The notes beneath the pieces are model-generated. The model ran no database searches. It saw nothing but the letters and a program-made list of their open reading frames with translations, and had not been told where the DNA came from. A stretch of 64,000 nt of DNA from Anoplolepis gracilipes (taxonomy: Eukaryota; Arthropoda; Insecta; Hymenoptera; Formicidae), in contig NC_132972.1 of assembly GCF_047496725.1 (NCBI RefSeq), positions 12,167,001 through 12,231,000 on the forward strand, in the 5' to 3' direction. Made by a program: the position numbers and the translations under genes. This document shows, in pieces, positions 24,232 through 39,400 of the stretch. Position 1 is the first letter of the stretch. Each line of letters begins with the position of its first letter.

Positions 24232-27200
24232 GAATGGTGTGTGCTAATCGAGGTGCTAACGATGCCATGACACAATATCAAGATACTGAAAGTTCGACTT
24301 AAATATCATAACGTTTGTGTTTTTTTTTGCTCGATATTTAAAAATTAAATTGCTTTATAGTACACAATTGTACAGAATTGACAATTTATTGACAATCCAT
24401 CATTTGTTGAAGTCCAATATTGGCCATTAATGGCGCAAAACAACTATATCAATCTGTTAAAAAAAAAACATTCTTTATGTTTTGTTTTTAATTACTTTTT
24501 ATTATTTAAAAATCCTAAAAACGTTTATTATGGAGAGAAAATCCATGGGAATTTACTGACCGCTTTATTGGCTATCATAATTCGTGTTATCACGTTACAT
24601 TATTATGGCGCAATGTGATTCAGACATCTACTCCGCGAGTATCTGGTTACAATTCCGTGCTTAGCTGCGTTACTTGCGAGATCCTCATCGTCAAGGTACA
24701 TCTTGTCTTTGTGCGCCAGCATAATTGACGAAGCCGCGGATAAAGAGAATACGCGTTATACGACGGACGGCGGAAGGAATGAAATTGTTACGGCAAGGTT
24801 CGCGAAAGACTGGAAAACGCGAAACGATAATGACTAACGTATAATGACGCCACAGCACGTACAAACAAAGAATAGCTTTGCTTAAAAAGAGAGAGAGAGA
24901 AGCTAGAGGCAAAAAAAAATGTAGATGGAGAAAAGGAGTTGAGCTAAAGGTCGTTTTATGTAGCTTGCGCGCGACGTCAAGTTAAAGAAAAGAGGGGAAA
25001 AAAAAGTAATCAATGTAGAAACACGTGTAAGGGGGTGAAGACGCGAGGAAGGAGAGCAGAGGTGAAATCTCGAGTTTCAAAAGTTTCGCGCCATCTGACC
25101 CGAGCAAGAGTTCTGAAAAGTAACGCAACATATTTTTTTTTTTTTTTTTTTCGTCAAGAAAGAAGGTTAATGAGACGCGTTTCTTGCAAAATCGCGAGGG
25201 AGTGAAATATTTTCGCAAAGTATGAGAAAAAAGAGTACAACACTCTTCTGTCAAAGAAGTCTATTACGCTTCATCATCTCATTAATCTTTGACCTTCTTT
25301 GCTTAGCATTTACGACTCGACAGATCGATTTGGAAACTATGAAAAAATCAAATAATATTTAAATATTAATTTGATACCTTATTTTCGACCTTGAGATTGT
25401 CTACCCGATTCTGTTTGATAGAAGATAAAATAACGTTAATTTTCATAATACGAATCGAACTTGTTAATAGTTTTACATGATTATATTATTACATTCGCAT
25501 AATGGCATATAGATTTAACCGCGATCAGTGTTTCTTAAAAAAACGCACGTGACAGACACGCTTTGACATTTTGCTCTTGGAAACGGGATTCATGCGCGCG
25601 CGTGTTCTGTATCCAACAGAATCAAAGCAAACAACAGTACCGGTGAATCTATGGGAAATATCACCGTTCCGTTCTTACTTGCTTTTTAACGGGGAATTTA
25701 ATAACAGATGTATACGTGAGATATTGATCGTTAACGGTAAATACAATCTGTCTCTATAAAACATAAGGATTTATCGATTTAAATCACCAAACGAATTTTA
25801 TAGTAAAGTACCATAATATACTTACAATTTTATTTACATTGCTCATTACTCACTCATTAAATAAAATTGTTTTTATATTTATGTAAGCTGGGAATATAAA
25901 ATGTGATAGGAATGTTTATATATTTTAGACAAGAAAAGAACACTTTACATACTATATAATTTCTATATTTTATATAAAATCTTCAAATATTAGTCCTGAT
26001 CGAAGTTTTTCATAGTTTGTAATAAAGCAATTAATGTGTGATCTTTAAATACTTTTACACGGCTGAATGAAATTATCTAACTGACATAATAAAATCGCAA
26101 TGTCAGAATATTTTAGTTTTATATAATATGATTATAGTTCCGTTTGCACGTGTGATGAGATTACTCTTATCGTAAAATTTTCTTTTTTTTTAAATAGTTT
26201 CTATTACATTATAAATTTTGCAAAAGACATTTCGAAATGAAGAACTTTGTTTCAATTTCTCTTTCAATTCCTGTAACTGCAACGAAAGAATCAATCGAAT
26301 ATTTAAGTTAAACGTCATCAGTTAAGCGTTAAGTCGTTCGCAGCAATCAGATTGTTGGAAGACTTACTATTTGAAGAATCAAGAACTTTAGCTATCTATA
26401 AATTGCACCTGAGAACAATTCACTTTGAAATGACGATATATAATACAAGCTGCGAACAAGAAGATTACTGAATCGTAAGTATTTTCACGAGATGAAATTT
26501 TTACTGAATTTTCCAGCTCACTTTTTTGAGAAAAAAAGTTAACCAAGGAACATTAATCTTCATACTTAGCTGAAAAAGATGAATGATACATAATTTTGGA
26601 TAATATTTAAATAAATAAAGATATTATCACGCAAGAAATAGTTTATTTTAATTTATATTAAACACAAAAACAAAAATATATACACATACACAATATATTA
26701 TATTATCCATTATTGAGAAAATAAAAAAATAAAAATTATGCTTTAATTATTTTATTGATAAAATGAGATTTACATAATAATGACGATAGAAAAGAAATTT
26801 GAATTGGATTTTAAAATAATGCGCTTTGCATTTTAGTGCACTTTTATGTTTTTCTAGGTCAATATATTTTATCTGTAGCACGAATCTTTAAGTTCCGTAT
26901 TATGCCCTTCTTTTGTATTGCATTATTTTTCCTGAATCATATTATTTTATGTTGTATTGCCGAAAAAAATATGCTTTGCATATTAAGTCTTATAAACATA
27001 AATATTCGTTAAAGATTGTTTCATGCTGAGCAATTTTTTTCTTTTATTATCGATCGAAGCACAACTTGTTTATCTCTCTTTTTATCTCGCATCGATCTTG
27101 TCGCCTCGAAACGCCCACGATTTCGAGGTCACTTTCGAACTTTCGAATCATTTTCCGTTGTTTCTCTCTATCCCCGGCAGCTATTTTTATTTTTGTCATT

Positions 27201-27448
27201 ATATTAATCAGGTTTTATCAATTTAGAGAGAACTTTTTTGAAATTCTTTATGTATTATTATTTTTCATACATCAATTACCAATTCTTGTGTTTTATCTAC
27301 ACATTTAAAAATTCTTTATATATTTTTATAATTAAGTTTAATTTATATAAATTTTCTCGCAATTATTTATTATTAAATCTTTTCTTTAATTTTCAAAAAA
27401 CTTATAAATATTTTACAACAATAAATACATTCTGTCCCGTTTCCTTTC
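24230..27448. other. Intronic stretch
   Basis: G+C-richer islets at about 24,540-25,260 (with a 19-base T run at 25,133-25,151), 25,510-25,760 and 27,060-27,180. Otherwise A+T-rich with no recognised feature. Confidence 0.5.
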
Positions 27449-27474
27449 TATCTCTCTCTCTCTCTCTCTCTCTC
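27449..27474. repeat. Short (CT)n microsatellite
   Basis: CT run immediately before the G+C-rich islet at 27.5-27.9 kb. Confidence 0.9.
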
Positions 27475-27479
27475 GTTCT

Positions 27480-27910
27480 CTAACGTTTTTAGCGCATTAG
27501 GCTGCTTGAAATAATAATCGACCGTCTCTTCCTTCCGTTCGTCGCCATCGCGTCGAATAATCCGACGTGCCAGTGAAATTCACGCTCCGATCCCCGCGAA
27601 TCCCGTCCCGGCGTCCAGTTTTTCGTCCGACCGACGCTTCGACGGGCGCGGCTCAAACAAATGCAAATCCGTTAAGCTCGGGACTAAGCTCGGGGCTTTT
27701 ATCGAAAAAAAGCTGTGCCCTCGAAATCGGCGGTCCTTCGCGACGCGACGGTGAACCGCAAGCTCGGTGCCATCGAGGAGAAGCAACGTTTTTTAATCCC
27801 TGCGAACTCGTTCCAGAGCCCCTGCAAGCTTTTCTGTTCTAAACGACCACGTAAATGCGCGGGCGAGACGGTTTGCAAACGCGAAAAAAAAAATTCTGGT
27901 ATGAGATGTG
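27480..27910. promoter_or_regulatory. G+C-rich intronic islet with POU-type octamer and 12-bp direct repeat
   Basis: CpG-containing block in A+T-rich surroundings. It has an ATGCAAAT octamer (27,661-27,668), a consensus for POU-domain factors, followed six bases later by a tandem 12-bp repeat (AAGCTCGGGACT then AAGCTCGGGGCT, 27,674-27,697). Enhancer function is inference. The open frames on both strands overlap each other and show no domain. Confidence 0.3.
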
Positions 27911-30900
27911 TCTTTTAATATATTTGGTGCGAACAAGGAATCTGTTAAAAAAATTTAACAAGTGCCGCTTGTTGTCATAACTTTATGTAGTTACACCTGT
28001 AAAAGTGTATAATATATATATATTTCATTTATGTATGCATGCGTATGTGTGTATTTGTAATATACATATGGATTTTTCATTCTTTTTAGTTTCTTTTTAG
28101 TTTCATATAAAACTAGAAATATTGAGAATCCGATGAATGTAGATTAAACGTTTAACTATAGCTTTTATTTGAAAATTCTTTCCATCCATTTCAAATAGCA
28201 TTTTGGCTATTTCAAGTGGTTTTGACATTTAATTATCAGGAATAAAATATAGAAATAAAATCGATTATTTACCAATAGATATGACTCAGTATTACGTTTT
28301 CGACATCGGATACTGTTAAGTTATTCGTTGGAAAAAAATTCAGAAAATGTCACGACATTTAGCTCCCTCGATACAAATAACATTCCTCTGAAATATCTGT
28401 TGCCTGACACGGCGAAGGCCGCGGCGATCTTGTAGCCTACAATTTTGTAAAGTGCGAAATATAGAGAGGCAAGTCATCTCATTTGCATACGGTCTTGCGT
28501 GCAAGAAAGGAAAAGAGAGCAAGCTTTTTTTGTAGCAATGAAATAACAAGGTTGCTATGTCTCTTCTTCGAGAGAGATCATATCTTTTGATTATTGTAAA
28601 ATCGTGCTTTGTAGATCGTATATTCTGATTCTATTAACATAGCTATTAACTCGTAACTAGTATCACGATTATCACTATTTTGACTTTGTAATCTCTTAAC
28701 TAATTTATTAATTTAGTCAAAACATTTTTTTATATATTATATATATATATTACTGTAATTTCTTTTCTTCGGTTTTTAGACTTTGCTTTTGGAATTTGTT
28801 ATTTTTAGTTAATATATTTCTACAATTTTTAATAAATGATATTTAAAAAAGATAAAAGTTTAAATAAACTTTTTATTTATTTCTTTTTTTAATTTTTGAG
28901 TAATTTTTGTATATTTGAATTGAGATTTTTGCAATTTCTTTTATTTATTCATTTACTTGATTTATTATTATTATTAATACGTTTTACACGTATATTGACA
29001 ACATTTTTATTTTATATGACGATTAATAATTGTATAACTTTATCGTCCGTTTTTCACACATAAATCAGTATTCTTAAAAAAGTCAGAATTAAATTTTCTC
29101 AAAATACAAGTAATGAATACTCTTTTTTTATTTTTTTGATCCCTTTCTCTCTTTTTCTCTTCTGTTTATTTACTATGCATCAAACTAATAATCAACTCTC
29201 GATACAAATCTGGCACGTTGCTCTAATATCATCCATTCAATGTCTTCTTTTCGTTGCGGCACTTTTTGCTACGCGAAAAAGGCAAGAGGCCAACGAGATT
29301 GCTCGTTCAGACTTTGAACGACGTTCGTGCAACGCATTCAATATATTCGAAGACGTTTGCCGTGAGTTCACTCCGTAGAATACATAAGATATGACATCGT
29401 ATGCTTGTGAGTTCGTTGGTTCTTTTTTCTGGGTTTCTCAAGTAGTATAGTTCGCACTATGCATAGCGTGATGCTAGCTCTCTTGCTATTATTTAACGTG
29501 GCTCTCGTCGGCAGATATAAAAATGCATTCTGAAAATTGATATCGTGAAGTTGACCGACTTAGCTTGCCTGTATTTCACGAGATTTGGTATAATCTTGGA
29601 TTTCGATTTAATATACTGACAAGTAAATAAATCAAAATTATAATTCTTGCCGCTACACATATTTATTTCATGCGAGTTATCTCTCTGTGACAAGTTATGT
29701 TATAATAAATAATAACTATAATTTTTTGTTGCATGAAAGATAAATAACTTATTTAAATTATAAGAAATATAAGAAATATTGAAGAAAAACTGTCGATTAT
29801 ATATATAATATATAATTTTAGGAAAAATGTATTTATTATATCTTAACGTATATAAAATATTCAAAATTACAAGCATTAATATAGCAACTTGTTAGTATAT
29901 TTCTGTGTTTTAACGGGCAGGATTACTTGGGTATTAAGGACTTAGGACTGTACAAATTTTTGAATGGCCCTTTACTTTGCGCAGTTTACACAACCTCCTA
30001 CAGTTTACATATCGCTGTTTACGCGTACACACCTTAGGGAACACCAATTAAAAGCACTCGAGCGTAGCGCGGCGGGAATAATCCTAAGGATAACAGTTAA
30101 TGGAGCGGCGGGCGGATAACGACAGTGGCCCCGATACAGCGTTGCTGGCACATTGCCTTCGTGCCTTCGTCGGGCGAACATTCGTTTCTTCGGAGTTTCT
30201 TTTCCCAACGAGAGGGAGTTTCGACTTCCGGCCGAGCTCACGCTTCGCTCGAGCTACGCGGATAGAGCGGCTGCTCTATCTCTCTAACTAGGTTATCCTA
30301 TACTCGCACGAGAGCAACGACATCGGAACGGCTTTCCCCTGCCCTTGGAGATGGAGTGCTTTGTACAGAGTGCATCGCACCCTCTTTTCTTTCTATCTTA
30401 CTTTCCCTTCCTATTTTCTTCCTTCATTTTCTTTATCCCGTTTTCCTATGCCTTTCTTCGCTAGGTCGGTCAGCGTGACGCAACGGTATCATTGTTCGAG
30501 CGTAGAATACATCGAGAACGATAGCACTACTTTCCCAGAGACGGCACCGTAGAGTACGTTCAGTCGGTCTCTTTCTATGTATCTGTCTCTCGCATTTTCT
30601 CTTGTACTCTCTATCGTCATTCCGGTATCGTCTCTTTTCCTTTAACGATTGAGATGGAGCGATATGCTAAACGAAAGTGAGATGGTTTAGATGCAATCTG
30701 TCGTTCGAAGCAATGTTCCGTGAGAACATTGTTATGGAATAATGCTTAATGGTTATACAAAATGTCCTGGGAACGGTATGTTTTATATGGATATCTCGGC
30801 GATGTTTCCTGCACGAATAATATTAAAATTTATATATATATGAGTTTGTCTATATATTACTTAATAGAATATCGTTGAAAAACATTTTTTTATTATATTA

Positions 30901-32436
30901 TTGATTATTATTTAAGTTAATGTTCTGATAATCTAATTAAAATTCTATTAATGTCGGAATTTACTTACTTAAAATATGAATATAAAAAATAATTTTTTGA
31001 AGTATATACATATTGCTATGAATTGTTAAATTAAATAATTGTATAACTATAAATAATTTTATAATCTATAATTTTATAGATTTTCTCTCTTGAATTAAGA
31101 CGAAAATTATTCCAGAAGTAGAATTATATAATATATTTTTTGAAATATATTTTATATTTTAAACTTTACATTATGGAAAATTTATATATATATGTGATCA
31201 ATTTCATGCTTACGATAAAACGTAGGATACCGCATTTGTAAAGTGCAAGTCAGAACATGTGGATTAAACGACACTGTTCGGGTCGTGCTAATCTCAGCCG
31301 ACTAGAAGAGAGACTATCACAAAAAGGGTCCACGTACGAACGTGAAAATTCCACACGGTCCGATGGGTATCCGTAAATCAATCGAGCGTTTACCCTTTGC
31401 CCTCTCGAGCCACCCTTGATACGAGCCAACGAACACCCTCCTCCGCGATGAAGAAGCGGTCTTGACTTCTATAAATAAGGATTACTCTGAAAGCGAGAGT
31501 TGTTGTTACTGCTGCTACCTGTCTGTCCTCATCGCTTGGCCAATTTTACTGAACACCTGCCATAAGCGAGAGCAGATTCATTTTTTTCAGCGAATGAATT
31601 ATTTACACTTTAATGCTCAGGTGAATAGAAAGAAAGAATCATTTATATTATATACAGAGTTATAATTACTTCAAGAATCATACGTTGAATCAGCGATATA
31701 AAAATTATTCATAAAATTACAATTAATTTAGTGATTGATTTAAAACTCATTTATCATACATTATAATTGACTTAACAATAAGAATTTATTGAATTATATT
31801 TGATATAAAAATCATTTAATGAATCGTAATTTTGATGTAAATTATAATAAAGTTGGGATATGGATCTATATCTGTAAAGTATTTATACAGAAAGAGATCT
31901 TAGTTTGAAATATTATTTAAAAATTATCGATTGTATGGCATTTTTTTTTGAATAATTAAATTTAATCCTCCTTAATAACGTACGGTATAAAAATCTTAAA
32001 ATTTTATAAAATCTGTTATGTAATAATGCAAAGGTTATCTGTCTCATTATCTATATAATTATTGGAACCAAAAGACTCAAAATTTAACGTTTCGTTTAAA
32101 CATTAATCGCGACCCATGTCATAAGAATATAGAAAAATTCTCAAAAATTATCAAAAAATTAGATACTGGAAAGTTATATCGGCGAAAATACTCGATTATT
32201 AATATTAAATTAACATCTTGTCACAAAATTAGATGCTCCTTACGTTTAATTTGGTACTTCAACGTCATTGCATGAATAATGTCATAAGAGTAAGTAGTAT
32301 TAAAAAAATTTATAATATATCTTAACGATTTCTTCAAGCACTTCATTAGCACTTAATTATTACGTCTTTGTTTTTTTATTATAATTATATATTTTTTATA
32401 TCATTTTAATGTTAAATCAGTCTCCCCTCCCCCCTT
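27911..32436. other. Intronic stretch
   Basis: Islets at about 28,290-28,590, 29,200-29,500, 29,980-30,700 and 31,200-31,560. The 29,980-30,700 block is the largest, with CpG-rich patches, but no exon or motif could be assigned. The rest is A+T-rich. Confidence 0.5.
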
Positions 32437-32459
32437 CTCTCTCTCTCTCTCTCTCTCTC
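32437..32459. repeat. Short (CT)n microsatellite
   Basis: CT run following a C-rich stretch. Confidence 0.9.
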
Positions 32460-35400
32460 AATATAAATTTAATTTTCTGCCAATTGTTTAAGAACTTACT
32501 CCGAATTTCAGCACCTAATTTTAAGATAAGTTAGAATTAATTTGGCGTTGATAGGGGACTGATTTAATGGAGGTCTTCCATTTTTAATTAAAGATCAAGT
32601 ATAGCTAAAAAATGTAGTCAGGTCTTATTAGCCAATTGGCGACCATTGTCGGCACGTTTATTGAAATTTTCTCGAGCAAGTTCTGCAAATTCACAAGTAC
32701 TTATTACAGACCGAATTGGCTGGAAAGAGTTGAAGAAACATTAGCAGAAATAGTATCAGACGGGCAATTTCAATTTCGAGACTCTGATTTAATTTCATTT
32801 TCGAATCTTCTTTCGAGTCTTCCGAAGAAAAATTTGTTTCTTTCTACACATATTCCCCTCCTTTGAAAATACACTCGAATGTCTTTGACTCCTGCGGATT
32901 TATCTCTCAGGCATCCACTCTTTCTCTCGCGAATGCTAATGCATATGTCAGTATCGCCATTATTCGATTCCTCTCCGGAATGTTTCCCCGCTCGAAGACG
33001 TAATGTTATGTTTGGAATATTACATATTACGTTTCTACATTTTATATTTATATCAGGTTTTTTCCTGATATTGCAATAGAGTTCGTGACATGTATTTTTA
33101 TTGATCAACTTGCATCGAGGGGAATTACAATACGTTCCGTTAATCAGTGCGGATTATATAAAATATACGTTTTCGGTTATATATTTAATAATCCTAGTAT
33201 ATATGACTTGGATTAAAAATGATCAATATTTTATTTTATTTATTTTCTCTTTTAAAGCTCATTGAGGGCATAATTTAAAATTTTGATATTTTAAAATATA
33301 TTTAAAGTAATTATTTTATTATTAATATTGTTTATATATATATATATATATATATTAAAAGTTATACACGCACACGTGTGCATATGTCAAACTATAAAAT
33401 CATTCATAATTTTTATTCACATTCTAAGATTTATATATTGTGTAGAAGCGATATAATTTTTTTACTTCAGAATTTCAAACCTCTTATAGAAAATGAGAAT
33501 TAATTCAGATCGTTCTTCTTTTCTTCCGTGTCCCAGAATCCGATGAACGAAATAATCTAGCGAGGCACCAGGTGGCGGTGAAATTTTATCGGGAACACAT
33601 TGTCTATAGTTGTCTTGCGCTTCCAACGAGACTATCAATTCAGATCGCGGAAGATAATGCGAGAAACGGCGGAAACCGTATAATCCGGCAAGCGAAAGCC
33701 GATATGGAAGAAGCCTTCGACTTTCGGAGAGAGATCTTTATCAAGCTGCAGGCGTGCCGACGTCGCCAGTGGCGGCGTGAAATCTATCGAGCTAACTTTA
33801 ATCGAACCTCCAGTAGTCGCATAAAACGCGTTGAGAAATCTTGTCGTTCTGCGACCGTCTTTTAAATCGAGAATATCATGAGGAGCATTAGGTTTATCGC
33901 GCGATAGAAACGTTTTAACTTTTATGCGCTTTGCGGTTTCACACACGGTGCATTTACCTCGAGTGTGACTTTTCTGCATCGAATAGTCTAGCTGGAATGA
34001 ATAATGATGAGCCGCGACATAAGCCATTTGTGCGGTCGGTATTAGTGAGCTGCTTTGTGCCCGACGTGTCTTCATTTATTTGTTAAAACATGCACACACA
34101 GAGGTGACAGAAATTCATAGCTGTATCTCTGAGTTGTAATTTTTATGGTATTTTTTCAGAGACTGCACTGCGTGCGATTTACTTATGTTAAAACATAATA
34201 GAAAATACATATTGTTACATTTTCACAACTTTTGAATCGTTTTGTATTGATAATGTTGGAATAAATAAACTTGTATATATATATATAAGATTGACAGATG
34301 CAACTTAATCTTACTAATGATAAATTATAAATCTGACAAACTATGCGATGACGAATAAGGGAAAAAATAGTACAAATAATAAACTATGCCTAATAAGTTA
34401 ATGACAATAGAGTAATATAAAGCTGAACTACAGTAACATATTTATTTCTTCTATTATGTGCATATCATGCGCACGTTCTTCGATGGATCTTCCAAAATCG
34501 ATCTTTTATTTCATCGCCAGTAATTTTAAATTATAGTTTTATTTAACCGTTCTTTGAGACAATTTTCTTGGTGTGAAAAAGAGAAGTTAGCTTTCACTTT
34601 TAAGAATTCAATGAACTCCTAGGTATATGTTGCGGTTAATCTTATGTATGCAAAATCAGAATTAATGGCGAATTCGCCTATGTTTATGGCTCTTGCTGTT
34701 GCAATTTATCCTCCGCATTCTTCATTGCACACAAAGGAAAGTTCTTTTTGTATCAATAGCGAAGTGATTTTCCTATCTTTTTTACATAGGCACCCGCGTG
34801 TTTAACACAAAGTGGAATGCAGGTCGAAAATACAACGAAATAAATAAACTATGATAAAATTACGTAGATCAATAAATGTTGTTTTGTTTACTTTGAATAT
34901 CATTGTTTGTCGACACTGGGAATATTTTACATAATCTTTATTTGTGTGCCTTATGTTTTATTATCGTTATATCTGTTATACAATATTTTATATACATTAG
35001 CTCAATCGTCATTCAAAAGTAATTTTTTTTAAATTTTTTTAAACGATTGTTAATTCAAATATTAACTACTAATAAAAAATTAAAGAATATAGTCAGTTTT
35101 AATTTTGCTAGTGATATAGAATAAGATTTTAAAAATGTTAAAAATTAATAATATAGTATATCATTGTATTTTAAAATATCTAAAACTCTAATAATTTTAG
35201 AAACGATTAATTAGAATTATATTTATGCGATCGGATTTTTACATAGTAAGTATCAGTGCTTCACTAAATCAGTATTTTTTGAAAATAACAAGTATGATAA
35301 GAAATTTATCAACACAGCACGAAATCATTGACCTCTACGGAAGATTAAGCAAAGAACAGCCTTTTTAGCTTGATATTATTTTTATATATGAAAGTAATTT

Positions 35401-35990
35401 CTACTTTTGTTTTAGTTATTACACAGTTATAATGATACTTTATTTCCAAAGAAATTTTTTTTCTCTTTTCTTTACTATTTTTATTTTAAAACTATGTTTT
35501 CTCGGTAAACTTACAGTATTATTCTTCGCCCGCAGCAGTTTTTTATTTTTATATTTGAAACGTAATACAGTTTGCTGTTGTATCAAATAACTTACGATAG
35601 AAAGTTGTCGTTCTAAAATCAAGAAAGAGTGAATTTGCTGTTAAAAAGATGATAAATTAACAGAAATTAATACGGATCTTTGATTGAAATTTACGCAGAA
35701 ACTTTTCTTTTCTACAATAAGTATATTACGGCAAACTGGTAAAAATTCACATTGCCGTCATCGAAATGTATAATACTTACATCTCACTCAGTTTGACGAA
35801 CCTCTACTCTCAGCTTTGCTTATGTAAATGCGACGAAATTGGAGTTTTTGAGAAGAAAAGCTTTCGAAGAGTCGCGAAGCGCAATCCTCGAAGGTTCGAC
35901 GTTCTCTCTCTTCCCTCTTCTCCTTCGCATTTACACTTTCCTCTCGATGTGGCCGCTGAGAATTGAGCCGTGGGCCTTTACGGAAAGCAG
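32460..35990. other. Intronic stretch with islets
   Basis: Islets at about 32,620-33,140 and 33,530-34,080. A (TA)n run lies at about 33,334-33,356. In the 33.5-34.1 kb islet, frames of 97 codons (33,572-33,865, plus) and 146 codons (33,635-34,075, minus) overlap on opposite strands with no recognisable domain. From 34.1 to 35.7 kb nothing is evident. Confidence 0.45.
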
Positions 35991-36023
<33 letters not shown>

Positions 36024-36378
36024 GGCGATGGTGATGGTTGATGCAAAGGATGAGGCAACGGGAATAGGTGGAAGAGAAATGCAGATTGAAAATCTGCGGC
36101 TGCCCCCTCAGCGGAGGGTGCACCAGCAAGAAAATTGGGGCCGGGCGAGAATAATACAGGCCGCAGGGGATGAAGGAACGAGGACGATAGGCAGTCTTTT
36201 TCCACCCCTCGCGCCCGAAATATGTTAATTACATTTGGACACCGCCGCCGGCGACCCTCCGGCATCGGATTGCGCGGGATATTACAACGCCGGGATTCGT
36301 GTAAATAACGCGCCATAACTCATTTCTTTCGACGAACCGGATTGTCTCTTTCTCTCTTTCTTTCTGTTTCAGCTTCAA

Positions 36379-36437
<59 letters not shown>

Positions 36438-36440
36438 ATT
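35991..36440. repeat. GA run and CT run flanking a G+C-rich islet
   Basis: A GA run at about 35,991-36,023 and a longer CT run at about 36,381-36,438 bracket a CpG-rich islet (36,040-36,310). The GA and CT runs are inverted relative to each other and could pair. Confidence 0.8.
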
Positions 36441-39400
36441 TCTCGCATGCGCATCGAATATAATAAATTTTAAATTGCCACAGCGAGGAAGTTATCGAAG
36501 TGCGAATGGCGATGGTATCACACGCTCGTTCGCTGACGATACACACAATCGGCTTTATAACCTGAAATTTCTTCGAGCAAATGTAATCATGATTACAGAA
36601 AATGAAATGTACCGGAATGTAGTTTAATTCGAATTATTGTGCGCAATTTAATTAGAACGTTGACATTTTTCAGAATTATTTATTGTGGAAAGTTGAAAGG
36701 TTAAAAAATTAATTATTATATTTGTCAATTTTTTATAGCCAGTAGTAATATTTTAGCATGAATTATACACTCTTCAAACTTGTCTGAGCTAGGAAATAAC
36801 TATAAATTTTTCTCAAGGGGATTTCGTAACCACAGATATTTCTTGACCACAGAAATGCAGTAGAGAGAGTTTCCTAATTAAGCTTTGTTTTTTATAACTA
36901 ATAATTATGATATATAAATTTTAATTCTTTAACAGTTTTTTGCTATTTCGCATCATTATAATTATTAACAATTATTTAGTTTTATTAAGAGAAAACAGAA
37001 TGTGAAAAATTCAATAGCAAAACATTATTTTTCTTATTATTACATCTTTGTATATCTATTAAAATTATTATATTTTTGTGTATATGTTATATTGACATAT
37101 GACTAATTTTCATGCTTGGTTGCTTAAGAATTGCTTTTTCTTATGTTTGACATCATCATTGATGAAAAATGCATTTTTTTTATGAGCTATGCGATGATCA
37201 TATACATTCCGTTGCGTCGATGTAATCACGTGGGATGATTGTAACGTCGAGCAATTATACAGGATGTCGCGTGAAAAATCGGTTAAATCTTGTCAAACAA
37301 AACGCACATTAAAATTTGAAAATAAGCAAACAACTTAGATGATATAATTATGTTTTAAAAATTAGTGAAAACTATACTTCTAATCGCTTGTTATTTGAAG
37401 ATTAATGATGTCTCGATATTGTAGCTAAAGGAACATCAATCCCAAATTGATCGAGAAAATCTTCATTATAATAAAATAATTATTCTTGTCTAGAAATTCA
37501 AATATGTGGAGTCTAATGCTAAATAGATAAAGTAAATACAGAGATTGACGGGAAAGTTATTAACTTGAGCTCGCGCTGCTCCCTCGACAAAATACTCTAA
37601 TGGCAGCTTGAAATTTTGCTGAATTACATCAGACTCGCGCTTTGCCGATCATAAGCTAAATAATCAATTAATTTCGTGTCATTATAATAAATACACTACC
37701 GCGACCAAGGAAAATTGCGCAGCACTAGAGCGACCGCACTTTATTCTATGTGCATTCAATCTTTACGCAATGCGTTTAGGAAGCCGCGTGTCAGAATCGC
37801 GGCAAATAATTCAACCTCCGTAATGAATCAGTGCTATTGCACAGCATTGTGAAATCTCGCAGAGTTATTACGTCGGCGGTTCGTGTATTATTTCATACGA
37901 CATCCCAATGGTTACTTTCGCAAAGTTTACGTACAATAATATATTCTCAAATATGCGAATTTATTCAATATTATTAATAAGCAAATATTCATGAGATAGA
38001 AATTTATTAAATAAGAGACTAACAATATATTCTATATATTTAGCAAAAGAGTAATTATTATTCATTTACAATTCATCCATAAATATTTAATCTTCCGTTA
38101 AACACTATATTCAATAAGTATTATTTTAAAGTATTATTATTATTAACATTTCGCTTTTTTGTTTATTTAATAATATTTATTAATTTGTTCTTTACTGTTT
38201 TTTTTTTACATATTTTAATACTTGGTCTATTAGCCAAGTACTAAGAAAAATTGTTTGAGGAAACAAAAAAAATATTACGCCTAATAGAGAGTTAAATCGA
38301 TCGATATTAAAAAAAAAAAAATAAGATTCGCAATTATATGTGAAAAAAGTTGTTTTTTAAGAAAAAGAGTGTGATATTAAGTTGATATTAAATGTGATAT
38401 TAAGTTGATATTAAAATTTAAACAAAATTTATTTTCGTGTATTTAACATGTCAGTGTGATGAATAATTAGTAATTAATACTATCCTTAAATTTTTTTTAT
38501 AATATATAATAATAATTTAATAATATATGAATAAATTCCAAATATATATATATATATATAGAATGTCATACTTTATTTATTATTTATTATTAAAATACAA
38601 AAATTTAAATCGTAATACGAAATTTATATTGAAACTTAAGATAATTAGACGATGCGAGATATTTAAAATATATAAATTTACGAACAGTTACAGACCGCAT
38701 TGTGTATGCGATTTCCCAGATTGATGAAATCTGACCTGGATTTGAATTACAATTTGATGTGCGCGATTAGGTATACAGATGCTGCGAGACATCTGCCGTA
38801 GTTTCGCATTATCGAATTATCAGATTAAACGTAGGAATTAAGGTTTTAAATCTACGGCTCAACTCGTTGCGCTGTTTAAGCCGCAGCTCATTAAAATTGA
38901 AGACTCGAGACGCCTGTGTATATATCTCTCTTTCTCCCTTTCTCTCTCTTTCTCTCTTTTAACGATTCATGCCAAATTTCCGGAGGTAATTATATGCATG
39001 GTGAATAACAGGACAACGTGAATTTAAATCATTACGTATGAGTGAAGGATATGACGTAAAAGCGCGAAGATTAAATCAGATTCATTTATTCAGATTATTA
39101 CAGATTTATTTATTTTCAATTATATAAAATTACAAATTTTACAAAAGAGAATTTAATTCAAAAATTATAAACTGACTGCAGAATTTCACATTTAAATACT
39201 ATATATATATATATATTGAATTACTAAAAGTAATCTCTTGGTATAATTATATTAACAACAAGTTTAGAAATATAATCTTTCTCACTAGAATGCAAATTTC
39301 TGTTGTAATCTTATCGTACATTTTACTGTAATAATAAACTGAATGACTGTAATAGTAAAAAAAAAATTCTAAATCTATAGATAAAGATTTTACAAAATAT

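Noticed and set aside
16068..25151. Long T runs (28, 34 and 19 bases) as poly-A tails of retroposons on the minus strand
   Set aside because: No target-site duplication or retroelement sequence could be recognised beside them.
33635..34075. 146-codon minus-strand frame
   Set aside because: No recognisable domain, opposed by an overlapping plus-strand frame, and composition follows the islet. Kept only as part of an islet observation.
37255..37330. ACAGGATGTCGCG end-like segment as a DNA transposon terminus
   Set aside because: Only one end is visible and no inverted partner was found nearby.
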